Source: Pseudopedobacter sp038243635
Lineage (GTDB): Bacteria; Bacteroidota; Bacteroidia; Sphingobacteriales; Sphingobacteriaceae
DNA: 64,000 bases
Assembly: GCA_038243635.1 (NCBI GenBank)
Contig: JBBSQW010000010.1
Location: 1-64,000, forward strand
Direction: 5' to 3'
The notes below the pieces were generated by a model. It saw nothing but the letters and a program-made list of their open reading frames with translations, was not told where the DNA came from and did no database searches. This document shows positions 51,845 through 61,400 of the stretch, piece by piece. The position numbers and the translations under genes are program-made. The first letter of the stretch is position 1. Every line of letters starts with the position of its first letter.

Positions 51845-52141
51845 TTATTTGGTGGATTTATCGTCCACCACATATACGTCTTCGTTTTCGCGTTTCATAT
51901 AGTAACGCTCACGAGCAAACTTCTCTAAACTTTGAATATTAGTAGTTAACTCTTTAAGTTCGTTATCTGCTTTTGCTATCTCTACGGTATAAAACTCTTT
52001 TTCTTCCTCTAATTTCTGAACCTGCGTACGATATTCATATTGCGAGGCTAGATCGTTTCGATCGAAAAAAATCATCCAAACAATAAATGCAATTCCAGCA
52101 AGAAAGAACTTGTTTTTAAGAAGATTTAATAAATTCTTCAT
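51845..52141 (-). CDS. Septum formation initiator protein (DivIC/FtsB family)
   Basis: 98 aa. One membrane helix (about 11-26), then a coiled coil (about 33-72; QVQKLEEEKEFYTVEIAKADNELKELTTN) and the family end FARERYYMKRENEDVYVV. It bridges FtsL and FtsQ at the division site. In many Bacteroidota it sits near eno; here its neighbours are a TRIC channel gene and a small membrane protein. Confidence 0.9.
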   Translation of the reverse strand: MKNLLNLLKNKFFLAGIAFIVWMIFFDRNDLASQYEYRTQVQKLEEEKEFYTVEIAKADNELKELTTNIQSLEKFARERYYMKRENEDVYVVDDKSTK

Positions 52142-52238
52142 CGCTTAAAGACAATTAATTGTTCAGTTTTAAAAAATTTAAATCAATTAATAATACCATG
52201 CGATATTATCAACTGATTTTATGAAATAAGCCAGAATT

Positions 52239-52490
52239 TTATAAGGCGTGTCCTGGTAAATGCGCTTGATCTTCCTGATCTTTTGTTGCAATTAACGCAC
52301 AAAGACCAACTACTACAATAACAGCAATTAACATCCAAAACCAACCTGTGTTTAATAACTCTGGGCCACTTAAATTACTAACAGAAGATTCTGAAACATA
52401 TACTTCAGGAATTTTTGCAGCTGCAAAGGTTAAGCTGTTTGTTAAAACTAATGCAAAAAACAACATTGCAGATTTTAATAGCGTTTTCAT
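52239..52490 (-). CDS. Small exported membrane protein, function unknown
   Basis: 83 aa. A Sec signal peptide (about 1-23, ending FAAA), a short Ser/Glu-rich stretch, one membrane helix (about 50-68) and a tail with DQEDQAHLPGHAL. No family known to me. The two hydrophobic segments and tight size suggest a small inner-membrane protein. Confidence 0.6.
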   Translation of the reverse strand: MKTLLKSAMLFFALVLTNSLTFAAAKIPEVYVSESSVSNLSGPELLNTGWFWMLIAVIVVVGLCALIATKDQEDQAHLPGHAL

Positions 52491-52571
52491 AATTATATAA
52501 TTTGTTAAATGATATTACGGTTACTTTTCAAAAGTAATAAGGATTAAGGAAAAATTGAATTTTAATTTCAA

Positions 52572-54281
52572 TTAATTTTCTAATTTCTCCAACTCTAATT
52601 TTACAAAATCCATTAACTCTTTGATGTAGGTTGCGCTAAAATTGAACTCAATTCCAGCAGTTTTATAAATCTCCTTAATATTTTTTGTATAACCCAATTT
52701 TAAAGCCGCAATGTAATTTGCTAAACCTTTTTCTGGGTTTTCTTTATAATTTTTCCACACTGCAATAGCACCTAATTGCGCAATTGCGTACTCAATATAG
52801 TAAAAAGGAACTTCAAAAATGTGCAGTTGCTTTTGCCAAAGGTTCTCTAAAGCTTCTAGGTGGTCTGTCCAGTCTACAAAATTTGCTCCAAAGCGGTTAA
52901 ATATCTCTGACCAAGCCTTTGTTCTTTCGGCTGTTGTATGTGCTGGGTTGGTGTAAATCCAATGTTGAAAAGCGTCTACAATGGCAACCCAAGGTAAAGT
53001 TTTTAAAACATCACGTAGCTGATAACGTTTTGCTCTTTTTAACTCTTCAGGATCTTCAAAAAACTCATCCCAATGATCCATAGAAATTAACTCCATGCTC
53101 ATGGATGCTAATTCGGCAACTTCCGAAGGGCAGTGCTTAAAGTCGTTTAACTCTAAATCTGCCGTTAAAAAAGTGTGCACCGCATGTCCGCCTTCATGCA
53201 CCATAGTGGTTAAATCTCTAAAAGAGTTTGCAGAATTCATAAATATAAAAGGCGCACCTGTTTCCGCTAACGGATAGTTGTAACCACCTGGCGCTTTCCC
53301 TTTTCTGCTCTCCACATCAAAAAGCCCGTTAGCTTTCATGATTTCTAAACGCGAACCTAAGTAGTCATCGAGTTTGTTAAAACATCTGGTGGATTTTTCA
53401 ATCAGTTCTTCTCCATTGTTAAATGGTTCTAAAGGATTTTTTCCAGAAGTATCAACCTCGGTATCCCAAGGTTTTAATGTTGGTAGGTTTAAAAGGCTTT
53501 TTCTTTCATCCGCTTGCGCTGATAGCAATGGCACCACTTCTTTTTCTATCGCATCGTGAAAATCGAAACAGTCTTTAGCGGTATAATCAAACCTGCCTAA
53601 AGCAGCAAACATATAATCTCTAAAATTTTCAAAATCGGCATTTACCGCAACTTGGTGGCGCAATGATTTAAGCTTGTTAAATAAATCATTTAAAGTGTCT
53701 TTGTCTTGCAAGCGTCTTTCGGTAATGCTCTCCCAAGCTTCTTGTCTAACCTCGCGATTTAAATCTTTTAAAAAGTTGGCAGCTTGTTCTAAAGTGTATT
53801 CTTGTCCGTTTAAAGTAACCGACATTGCACCAGTTATTCCTTGGTACTTCTGTTGTTCAACTTGTAATTCCGTCTGTAGCGGAATGTTTTCCGTTCTAAA
53901 AAGTTCTAAAGATTTTTTGATCGACCGTAAAAACACAAAGTATTTATCCTGATCTAATTCTTTAACATATTCATTAGCTACCAGCTTTTTGTTGAGTTCA
54001 TTTGCAATAGGTGAAATTTTCGGCTCAATTTCCGTCGCGAAATATTGGAAAGACTTTACTAAATCTTCATTTGCAGTATCGCAACTCATTTTTATGTATC
54101 GCCAAGCAAAATCTTCTTCTAATGCAGCTTCTAGCTCACTTTTATCTTTTAACCATTTTTCTAATACAGTAACAGAGCTTATAGCTCTTTCTAATAGTTC
54201 ATTAAATATAGGTTCAAGCGTATCCCAATCCATATTTAATGTTTTCGGAAGGTAGTTTCTTTGTGCTTTTTCTAAAATCAT
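52572..54281 (-). CDS. M3 family oligoendopeptidase (PepF-like)
   Basis: 569 aa. The zinc motif H362-E363-G-G-H366 (MVHEGGHAVHTF) with a downstream Glu in SEVAELASMSMELI, and helical thimet-oligopeptidase-type surroundings. No signal peptide, so a cytoplasmic peptidase degrading short peptides. Its start overlaps the prenyltransferase stop by 4 bp; engB, ubiA-like and this gene form one operon. Confidence 0.92.
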   Translation of the reverse strand: MILEKAQRNYLPKTLNMDWDTLEPIFNELLERAISSVTVLEKWLKDKSELEAALEEDFAWRYIKMSCDTANEDLVKSFQYFATEIEPKISPIANELNKKLVANEYVKELDQDKYFVFLRSIKKSLELFRTENIPLQTELQVEQQKYQGITGAMSVTLNGQEYTLEQAANFLKDLNREVRQEAWESITERRLQDKDTLNDLFNKLKSLRHQVAVNADFENFRDYMFAALGRFDYTAKDCFDFHDAIEKEVVPLLSAQADERKSLLNLPTLKPWDTEVDTSGKNPLEPFNNGEELIEKSTRCFNKLDDYLGSRLEIMKANGLFDVESRKGKAPGGYNYPLAETGAPFIFMNSANSFRDLTTMVHEGGHAVHTFLTADLELNDFKHCPSEVAELASMSMELISMDHWDEFFEDPEELKRAKRYQLRDVLKTLPWVAIVDAFQHWIYTNPAHTTAERTKAWSEIFNRFGANFVDWTDHLEALENLWQKQLHIFEVPFYYIEYAIAQLGAIAVWKNYKENPEKGLANYIAALKLGYTKNIKEIYKTAGIEFNFSATYIKELMDFVKLELEKLEN

Positions 54282-55138
54282 AATTGTGTACGGTAATAAA
54301 TATCAAATAAAAAACATACAGCGAAAGCTACAGAAGCTATGCCGTTTGTAGTCATAAATGCAAAGTTTACTCGGCTTAAATCGTTTGGTTTCACCAACTG
54401 GTGCTGATAAATCAACATCCCTATAAAAATTAATAAACCAATATAATAAGGCCAACTTAGTGGAGTGAAAAACAGCGGCGCTATCACAAATAACGCAGCA
54501 AAAACATGCAGTATATTGCTTACTAAGAGTGCATTTTTTTTACCCAAGTAGGAGGGGATAGAATGTAGGTTTTCTTCTCTGTCAAAATCTTCGTCTTGCA
54601 AAGCGTATATGATATCAAAGCCACTAACCCAACATAAAACAGCTAATGAAAACAAAATTGGAAGCAATGCAAACTCGCCAGTGACCACCAAATAAGCTCC
54701 AATAGGCGCCAAAGACAATCCTAAACCCAAAACTAAATGGCATAAGGCGGTAAAGCGTTTGGTTATGCTATAACCTAAAACTACCAACAAGGCAATCGGC
54801 GAAAGCAAAAAACATAAGGTATTGATAAGGTAAGTTGCACCAATAAAAAGTAAGCAGTTAATGATGGTAAATACCAGTGCATTTTTAGCGGTAATACGGC
54901 CTGCGGGAATGTCTCTAACTTTGGTGCGTGGATTTTTAGCGTCTATATCTCTATCTAAATACCTATTAAATGCCATGGCTGCGTTACGGGCAAACACCAT
55001 ACATAAAACCATTAAACCTAATTTAAGCCAAGAGAACTGTCCGTCGGTAGTGTTAATCGCTAAAAAAAATCCGATGAAAGCAAAAGGCATCGCGAAAATA
55101 GTATGCGAGAACGTGACTAATGAAAGGTATTTTTTCAT
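54278..55138 (-). CDS. UbiA-family prenyltransferase, probably menaquinone-pathway (MqnP/UbiA-like)
   Basis: 286 aa, eight or nine membrane helices. Aspartate motifs MAFNRYLDRDIDAKNPRT (about 56-73) and YALQDEDFDREENLHSIP (about 179-196) bind the prenyl diphosphate through Mg. Similar to 4-hydroxybenzoate polyprenyltransferases; in menaquinone-only Bacteroidota this close UbiA relative usually serves the futalosine route as MqnP. The exact substrate is inferred. Confidence 0.85.
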   Translation of the reverse strand: MKKYLSLVTFSHTIFAMPFAFIGFFLAINTTDGQFSWLKLGLMVLCMVFARNAAMAFNRYLDRDIDAKNPRTKVRDIPAGRITAKNALVFTIINCLLFIGATYLINTLCFLLSPIALLVVLGYSITKRFTALCHLVLGLGLSLAPIGAYLVVTGEFALLPILFSLAVLCWVSGFDIIYALQDEDFDREENLHSIPSYLGKKNALLVSNILHVFAALFVIAPLFFTPLSWPYYIGLLIFIGMLIYQHQLVKPNDLSRVNFAFMTTNGIASVAFAVCFLFDIYYRTQL

Positions 55139-55150
55139 TTGGCAAATAGA

Positions 55151-55774
55151 TTAGTCAAATGTTTTATAATCTGGAATTTCAAAGTCTTGATTAATTTGGT
55201 CAATCAGCTTTAGCACATCTTCTTTTCCTTGTTTAACCTCTGCGGAGGTTAAAATCATCTGTGGTACTTCTTCAAAAAATGCTCCTAATTCTTTTTTAAA
55301 CTGAGCCATGTTTTGTTGTGATTTTACCTGCCCTTGTTTATCCGATTTTGTAAAGAGTAAGAAAAATGGAATACCTTTTTCTCCTAACGAACAACAAAAT
55401 TCAATATCAATCTTTTGAGGTTCTAATCGGCTATCTATCAGTACGAAAAGGCATTGTAAGCTTTCTCTTTTTTCAAGATAATGTCTGATGAACTTTGCCC
55501 AGTCTAAGCGATTACTTTTTGAGCTTTTAGCATAACCGTAACCCGGTAAATCTACAATGTACCAGCTTTTGTTTATTAAAAAATGGTTAATTAACTGTGT
55601 TTTTCCGGGTTTTTGTGATGTTTTGGCTAAGCCTTTTACATCAACCAGCATATTTATTAATGAAGATTTACCAACGTTTGAGCGACCTATGAAAGCATAC
55701 TCTGGCAATTTAGGTAATGGGAGTTTGCTTATTTTAGTGTTGCTAACGGTAAATTCTGCAGATTTTATAATCAT
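55151..55774 (-). CDS. engB: Ribosome biogenesis GTPase EngB/YsxC
   Basis: 207 aa. G1 GRSNVGKSSLIN, G2 region KTQLINHF, G3 DLPGYGYA, G4 TKSDK and G5 TSAEV, all in order and spacing for the EngB/YihA family. Needed for 50S subunit assembly. First of a three-gene operon with the prenyltransferase and the M3 peptidase. Confidence 0.95.
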   Translation of the reverse strand: MIIKSAEFTVSNTKISKLPLPKLPEYAFIGRSNVGKSSLINMLVDVKGLAKTSQKPGKTQLINHFLINKSWYIVDLPGYGYAKSSKSNRLDWAKFIRHYLEKRESLQCLFVLIDSRLEPQKIDIEFCCSLGEKGIPFFLLFTKSDKQGQVKSQQNMAQFKKELGAFFEEVPQMILTSAEVKQGKEDVLKLIDQINQDFEIPDYKTFD

Positions 55775-55878
55775 GGCGCAATTTACATATTTTATGCCTC
55801 ATTATTGTTTAGCCATCCACGTTTAGTTGAGGAATGAAAATAATTTCGCTAGCTTATTAATGCTAATGATTAAAAATT

Positions 55879-55886
55879 TATATTTG
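55879..55886 (+). promoter_or_regulatory. -7 element of the tRNA-Leu gene
   Basis: TATATTTG, a perfect TAnnTTTG box, ends 8 bp before the mature tRNA 5' end. Confidence 0.6.
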
Positions 55887-55894
55887 CCTTAATT

Positions 55895-55978
55895 ACCCAG
55901 GTGGCGAAATTGGTAGACGCACCAGCTTGAGGGGCTGGCGCCCTTATGGGTGTGGGAGTTCGAATCTCCTCTTGGGTA
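55895..55978 (+). tRNA. tRNA-Leu (anticodon GAG)
   Basis: Acceptor stem ACCCAGG pairs with CTTGGGT, D-arm GCGAAATTGGTAGACGC, anticodon stem CCAGC/GCTGG with loop TTGAGGG (anticodon GAG), long class II variable arm CGCCC-TTAT-GGGTG, and T-arm GGAG-TTCGAAT-CTCC. Discriminator A; CCA is not encoded. The class II arm confirms leucine. Confidence 0.97.
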
Positions 55979-55983
55979 CAGTA

Positions 55984-56015
55984 AACCGCTTTTAATTAGT
56001 TTTAAAGGCGGTTTT
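55984..56015 (+). terminator. Terminator after tRNA-Leu
   Basis: AACCGCTTTTA and TAAAGGCGGTT pair around ATTAGTT, followed by TT-rich sequence. It starts 6 bp after the tRNA end. Confidence 0.8.
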
Positions 56016-56020
56016 GTTGT

Positions 56021-56340
56021 TTTTGAATTATCTTATCGGTTTTATTTCAGTAATTAAAATCACGTTTCGAGTAAAAATCTCGCATATGCACCTAAATTAA
56101 ATCTAATTAATGTTTTGTGTGAAGACCTTACTTGTTCGTTGCTTTTTTTATAAGGATATTTAAAACCCTTAGTTCCTTTGGTAATTATCCAATTACTTAT
56201 CAATTATTGAGAAACTCGCTCTCGGTATGAAAAAGAGCTAGTGGCAAAATATTACGAGTTATTTATCTATTTTAAATTCAAGCTTTTAAGCCAAAAAAGC
56301 TACTCATCGAAAATAGATTTTTTATTTTTTTTAAGTAATT
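56021..56340. other. Intergenic stretch without a supported gene
   Basis: AT-rich, no convincing frame on either strand; a 64-codon plus-strand frame at 56241-56435 runs mostly over the antisense of the receiver gene and is not credible. Confidence 0.6.
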
Positions 56341-56697
56341 TTAAATCAAGGACTTTATCAATGTCTCCAGCTCTTCCAAATCAAATGGTTTCGCTAAGTG
56401 TGCATCGGCACCAGCTTTTTCAGCTAAACTTTTAATATCGTTATTGGCAGAAAAATAAATTACCGGAATATGATTAAACTCAGGATGTTTTTTAAGAATT
56501 CTTGTGGCCTCTATTCCTCCAATATCCGGAATCCAATTATCCATCAAAATCGCATCTGGATTGGTTTCTGTGACCTTTTCAATAATATCATGTGATGTTT
56601 CTGATGTTGCAACGTTATAACCACATTCAGTTAAAATAATAGAACATAATTCTAAAATATTTACGTCGTCATCAAAAATAAGTACTGTTTTTTTCAA
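56341..56697 (-). CDS. Single-domain response regulator
   Basis: 118 aa, receiver domain only. Acidic pocket DDD near residue 10, phospho-acceptor in AILMDNWIPDIGG (D about 52), Ser in VIYFSAN (in place of the usual Thr/Ser position), and K in HLAKPFDLEE. It has no output domain, so it probably acts as a phosphorelay intermediate or protein-binding switch. Last gene of the CheB/CheR phosphorelay operon. Confidence 0.88.
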   Translation of the reverse strand: MKKTVLIFDDDVNILELCSIILTECGYNVATSETSHDIIEKVTETNPDAILMDNWIPDIGGIEATRILKKHPEFNHIPVIYFSANNDIKSLAEKAGADAHLAKPFDLEELETLIKSLI

Positions 56698-56716
56698 GGA
56701 TGTAAGGGATTGAGAT

Positions 56717-57295
56717 TTAAAAACTATTTATGAGTGCTATAATTTCATCAACGTTAGCGACAAAGTCCGGTTTAAATAATTTTAACGCTTCTTTAGGCAT
56801 TGTATCTATCTCCGCACTAAATGGGTCTTGTACAATTGTTGTTCCACTTTTCTGATTAACGTAAAAGAAACCTTCTGCACCATCAGCATTTGCTCCTGAA
56901 AGTAGTATAGCTGCCATCTTAGAGCCGTATAAATCTGCAGCAACTTTAAACGTTATATCAATACAAGGTCTTGAGTAGTTCATTTTTTCAGAGTAATCTA
57001 AAGAAAATGTATAGTCGTTCTCGATTAAGAGATGGTAATCGGCAGGTGCAAAATATATGTTGCCCGCCACAAGTTGATCTTTGTCTTCGCATTCAAAAAC
57101 ATTGAGGGTTGTTTTTAAATTAAAAACTTCACTAATACTAGTATTTGATCCACTTTTGCGGTGTAAAACAATTACGATGGCAAAACTTATCGGACTTTTG
57201 ATTTTTGGTATCAATTCTAATAATACATTAAAAGAACCAGCAGAGCCTCCAATTACCAACAATTCAATTTTACTTTTTAGGTCACTTTTCTCCAT
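56717..57295 (-). CDS. CheB-type methylesterase domain protein (no receiver domain)
   Basis: 192 aa, only the catalytic domain. Active-site Ser in VIGGSAGSFNVL, His in IVIVLHRKSGSN and Asp in LLSGANADGAEG complete the CheB triad. The regulatory receiver of chemotaxis CheB is absent; free receivers nearby may substitute. It overlaps cheR-like by 19 bp. With no chemoreceptor or CheA here, the target of methylation and demethylation is unknown. Confidence 0.9.
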   Translation of the reverse strand: MEKSDLKSKIELLVIGGSAGSFNVLLELIPKIKSPISFAIVIVLHRKSGSNTSISEVFNLKTTLNVFECEDKDQLVAGNIYFAPADYHLLIENDYTFSLDYSEKMNYSRPCIDITFKVAADLYGSKMAAILLSGANADGAEGFFYVNQKSGTTIVQDPFSAEIDTMPKEALKLFKPDFVANVDEIIALINSF

Positions 57296-58101
57296 ATCTT
57301 TTCTTTTTCGATTTGTTGATAACGACCTTCAAGTTCAGAAAATTTGATTGTCTCTTTTGAACCAAGCGCTAAATAACCCAGACTCTCTAAGCTTAAATCA
57401 AATAGTTTAAATACCTTTTCTTGTAAGTTTTTATCAAAATATATTAGAACGTTTCGACATAAGATCAGCTGAAATTCATTGAAAGAGCTATCTGACACTA
57501 GGTTATGAGTCGCAAAAATCATGCGTTCTCTTAGTTTATCAATAAACCTTACGTGATCGTAATTTGCGGTATAATAGCTGCTGAAATCGGCAATCCCTCC
57601 ACTGTTAATATAGTTTTCTGAATAGGTCCGCATTGAACCTATTGGATAAACGCCATGTTTGGCGGTCTCCAGAACACTTGGGTTAATATCCGTAGCGTAA
57701 ATTATTGCTTTGTGCGCTAAGTTGGCCTCATGTAATAAAATAGAAAGTGAATAAGCTTCTTCACCGGTAGAGCAACCTGCCAGCCAAATTTTTATGTAAG
57801 AGTGTACCCCAAGTTGAGGGATAATTTGTTCTCGTAATGCTTTGTAAAAATGTCTGTCTCTAAACATTTCGGTAACGTTTACAGTAATTTCTTCAACAAA
57901 TCTTCCAAAATAACTTTCGTCGTTTATTACCTTATAGCGTAGCTCGGCAAAGCTTGTAAATTTGTCTAAGGTGCATAAGCGATTTACTCTTCGTTTAATA
58001 GATGCTTTACTATACTCTGTAAAATCGTATCCGTATTTGTTCGCGACGTCGTTTAGTAAAATCTCTAATTCCTCATCTTCCACTAGATTGTAGCCAAGCA
58101 T
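57277..58101 (-). CDS. CheR-type protein-glutamate O-methyltransferase
   Basis: 274 aa. N-terminal helical domain, FVEEITVNVTEMFRD (the CheR N-T-x-x-F-R-like segment), SAM motif KIWLAGCSTGEEAYSLSILL and LILCRNVLIYFD. Full length for CheR, no TPR extension. It methylates glutamates of a receptor-like partner. The tight coupling with CheB and hybrid kinases is typical of non-chemotactic sensory modules in Bacteroidota. Confidence 0.92.
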   Translation of the reverse strand: MLGYNLVEDEELEILLNDVANKYGYDFTEYSKASIKRRVNRLCTLDKFTSFAELRYKVINDESYFGRFVEEITVNVTEMFRDRHFYKALREQIIPQLGVHSYIKIWLAGCSTGEEAYSLSILLHEANLAHKAIIYATDINPSVLETAKHGVYPIGSMRTYSENYINSGGIADFSSYYTANYDHVRFIDKLRERMIFATHNLVSDSSFNEFQLILCRNVLIYFDKNLQEKVFKLFDLSLESLGYLALGSKETIKFSELEGRYQQIEKEKIWRKVT

Positions 58102-58102
58102 T

Positions 58103-58465
58103 TTATAGGTATTTTTCTATATAAACCATGAGATGATCAATATTCACCGGCTTTGCTACATACCCATCCGCACCTGCAGCAATACATTTTTCTTTATCGC
58201 CCCTCATAGCTTGTGCCGTAATTGCAATTACAGGTAAGCTATTGCCTTGTTTTTTTAAAATATCAATGCCTTCGTAGCCATCTATTTCGGGCATCATCAT
58301 GTCCATCAAGACTAACGCAATATTGTTATTCGTTTTTAAAATCTCGTTTGCCTCTTTAAAACTCAAAGCCGTTTGGCATTGGAACTTTCTTGCTTGAAGA
58401 ACCATTTTTAACGCAAAAATGTTTCTGTAATCATCATCAATGATTAGGATTTCGTTTTTATGCAT
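58103..58465 (-). CDS. Single-domain response regulator
   Basis: 120 aa. ILIIDDDYRNIFALKMVLQ, phospho-acceptor region ALVLMDMMMPEIDGYE, Thr in AITAQAM and K in YVAKPVNIDHL. It closely resembles the third receiver of the hybrid kinase encoded 5 bp upstream, so it probably arose from it or shares its phosphodonor. Confidence 0.9.
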   Translation of the reverse strand: MHKNEILIIDDDYRNIFALKMVLQARKFQCQTALSFKEANEILKTNNNIALVLMDMMMPEIDGYEGIDILKKQGNSLPVIAITAQAMRGDKEKCIAAGADGYVAKPVNIDHLMVYIEKYL

Positions 58466-58470
58466 AAAAA

Positions 58471-61400
58471 TTAGCCTTTATATAGCCACACTCTTAATAA
58501 AGACAATAATTGGTCAATGTCTACCGGCTTAGAAATATAATCCGATGCACCAACTTTAATGCATTTTTCCCTGTCGCCAATCATCGCTTTGGCGGTAACT
58601 GCGAAAATGGGCAAATTTTTATATTTAGGTTTTTCCCTAATAGCAGTTATCGTTTCGTAGCCATCCATCTCGGGCATCATAATGTCCATTAAAATAATAT
58701 CGATTTGAGGGTTTTCTTCTAACTTTTCAATCGCTTGCTTTCCGTCAATAGCACTTATAACTTTCATACCATTTTTCTCGAGTGCTTTTGAAAGCGAGAA
58801 AATATTTCTAACGTCATCATCAGCAATTAAAACAGTTTTGTCTTTAATAACTTCGGTTAAGGTGCCTAATTTTATTATTGAATTCTCTTTTCTTGGCTTT
58901 TTGCTCTCGTCTATGAGGTGCAAAAACAGCCCAACCTCATCAAGTACTCTTTGGTAAGAATGTGCTGTTTTTATAATGATAGAGTCAGCATATTTTTTGA
59001 TTTTGAGCTCTTCAACTTTTGATATGTTTTTGCCAGTGAAGATGATAATTGGCAGATTCTCTAAACCTGGGTTTTTTCTAATAGTTTCTAATGTTTCGTA
59101 TGCAGTTTCGTACGGAACGCCCATGTCTAATATGACGCAATCAACATCTTCCTGTTGTAAGGCATTTGCACTATCAGAAACGGTATTTTTTATTTCTGTG
59201 TTGATGTCAAAATTACCTAAGAAGTAAGAAAGCGCATTTGCATGTTTGTTGTTTTCTTCAATAATGAGCACCTTCCTTGAACCTTTATTTAAAGCATCTT
59301 CAATCTTTTTAAATACTTCTCCCATTGCTGAAATGGCGAATGGTTTATTGATGAAATCTACCGCTCCTTTTAATAAGCTTTCTTTTTTTGCCTGTAATGA
59401 TGACATAATATGTACAGGGATATGTTTGGTTTGTGCGTTGGATTTTAGCTGATCCATAACCATCCATCCGTCCATAATTGGAAGTTGGATGTCTAATAAT
59501 ATGGCTTTAGGATTAAATTCTAACGCTGTTTTTAAAGCTAAATCTCCTTGTACCACCACAATTCCTTTATAATTGCTTTTTCTAGCAAAACTTAAAAGAC
59601 TTTTCGCAAAAACGGTATCATCTTCAACAATTAAAATAACATTGTCACCTTCTTTAATTGTTGCCCGGTCATCATCAACCTGTTTGGGAATTAAATCAAT
59701 GACATAATTTGACGCGGTATAATTGATAATCTGAGGTTTCAGCAATTCAGGTGGAGTAATTGTTAGCACACTTTCTACAACGACGTCCTCCTTACTTAAG
59801 GGGAAACTCGCCGTAAAACGACTTCCTTTTCCTAAATTACTTTCTACACTTATTTTACCACCTAAAAGTTTTACTAACTCACGACTAATGGATAATCCTA
59901 ATCCTGTGCCACCAAAACGTCTTCTGGTAGTTCCGTCTGCTTGCTGAAAAGCTTCAAAAATAATCCGTTGTTTGTCTTCTTTTATTCCAATACCGGTATC
60001 GGTAACTTTAAATATGATATTTTTATTTTTGTCCTCAATATCTAATGTTACACTTCCTTTCTCTGTAAATTTTACTGCGTTAGAAATTAGGTTTTTAAGC
60101 ACTTGACCCAGCCTTAAAAAGTCGGTGTCTATTTCTTTAAGTTTAGTGTTAACATTAATAACGAAATCTATATTTTTATCTTTCGCAGTAGGCGCAAAAA
60201 GGTTTCTTAGCTCGGTTGTTATGGTGCTGATTGGTGTAGACTCAAAATGAACATCCATTTTTCCCGATTCAATTTTTGATAAATCGAGTATCTCATCAAT
60301 CAAGGATAGTAAGCCGTTTCCAGAGCTTTGTATTACTTTGGCAGATTCAATCTGATCATCGTTTAAATTGCCTTCAGGGTTTTCTGCGGTTAACCTAGAT
60401 AATAAAAGAATAGAGTTTAACGGCGTTCTCAGTTCATGAGACATGTTAGCCAAAAACTCGGATTTATATTTAGTGCTTAGTTCAAGCTGTTCGGCTTTGA
60501 GTTGGATTTCGTTATTCCGTTCTATAATTTCAGAATTTTTTTCTTCCAATTGTGTAGAACGTTCTTCAAGTTCTTTGTTTGATTGTAGCAACTCTTCTTG
60601 TTGCACTCTCAGTTCTTCCTCAGAAGCTTGTAGTTTTTGAGTTTGTGCCTCTAATTCGGTATTTAAATTCTCTAATTCGCTGTGTTGTAATTGTAGCTCT
60701 TCCGTTTGTGATTGAGTTTCCTCTAACAAATCTTGTATATGTCGGCGAGATTTAGCGCTAGTTATTGCAATGCCAACGTTTTCAGAAACACGTAGATGAA
60801 ATTCGATATCGACATCAGAAAATTCCTCAGCGCTACCTAGTTCAATTACGCCAATTGGATTGTTATCTATCATCACTGGACAAACCATTAGGGTTGCCAA
60901 TTTAATGCTTCCTCCGCTTGTACTTATTGTGTAGCTTTCGTCAAGGTTGGTTAGAACTTTAATTTTTTTATCTTCAAAAACCTGTCCAATTAGGCCTTCT
61001 CCTTCATTAAAAAACGGTTTCATAAAAGCTTCATGAGCGTAAGCTTTTTTCATAACCAATCTTCCATCCTCATAAAGGTAAATTGCACCATTAACACACT
61101 GCCCATACTGTATCATATAATTGATGGTTTCTCGGCAGATGATGTCGACAGTTTTATTTTCTGCTAATTTCTCGTTTAAATCTACTAAGCCTTTTTGTAG
61201 CCATTCCTCGTCATTTAATTTATTAAAAGACGTTTCCAACGAAGCCGCCATGTCATTTAAAGAACGGCTTAATTTACTCAATAAACCTAAGCCATCGCTT
61301 TCTACTCGTGTTTGGTAGTTACCTAAAGAAATTTGCTGTGCAATCTCTTCTATTTTTAAAATACTTTGACCAGTTTCTTTATCTTTTTTGATTAAGCTAG

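Noticed and set aside
56241..56435. Plus-strand 64-codon frame near 56.3 kb
   Set aside because: Half of it is antisense to the receiver gene, and no start or family supports it.
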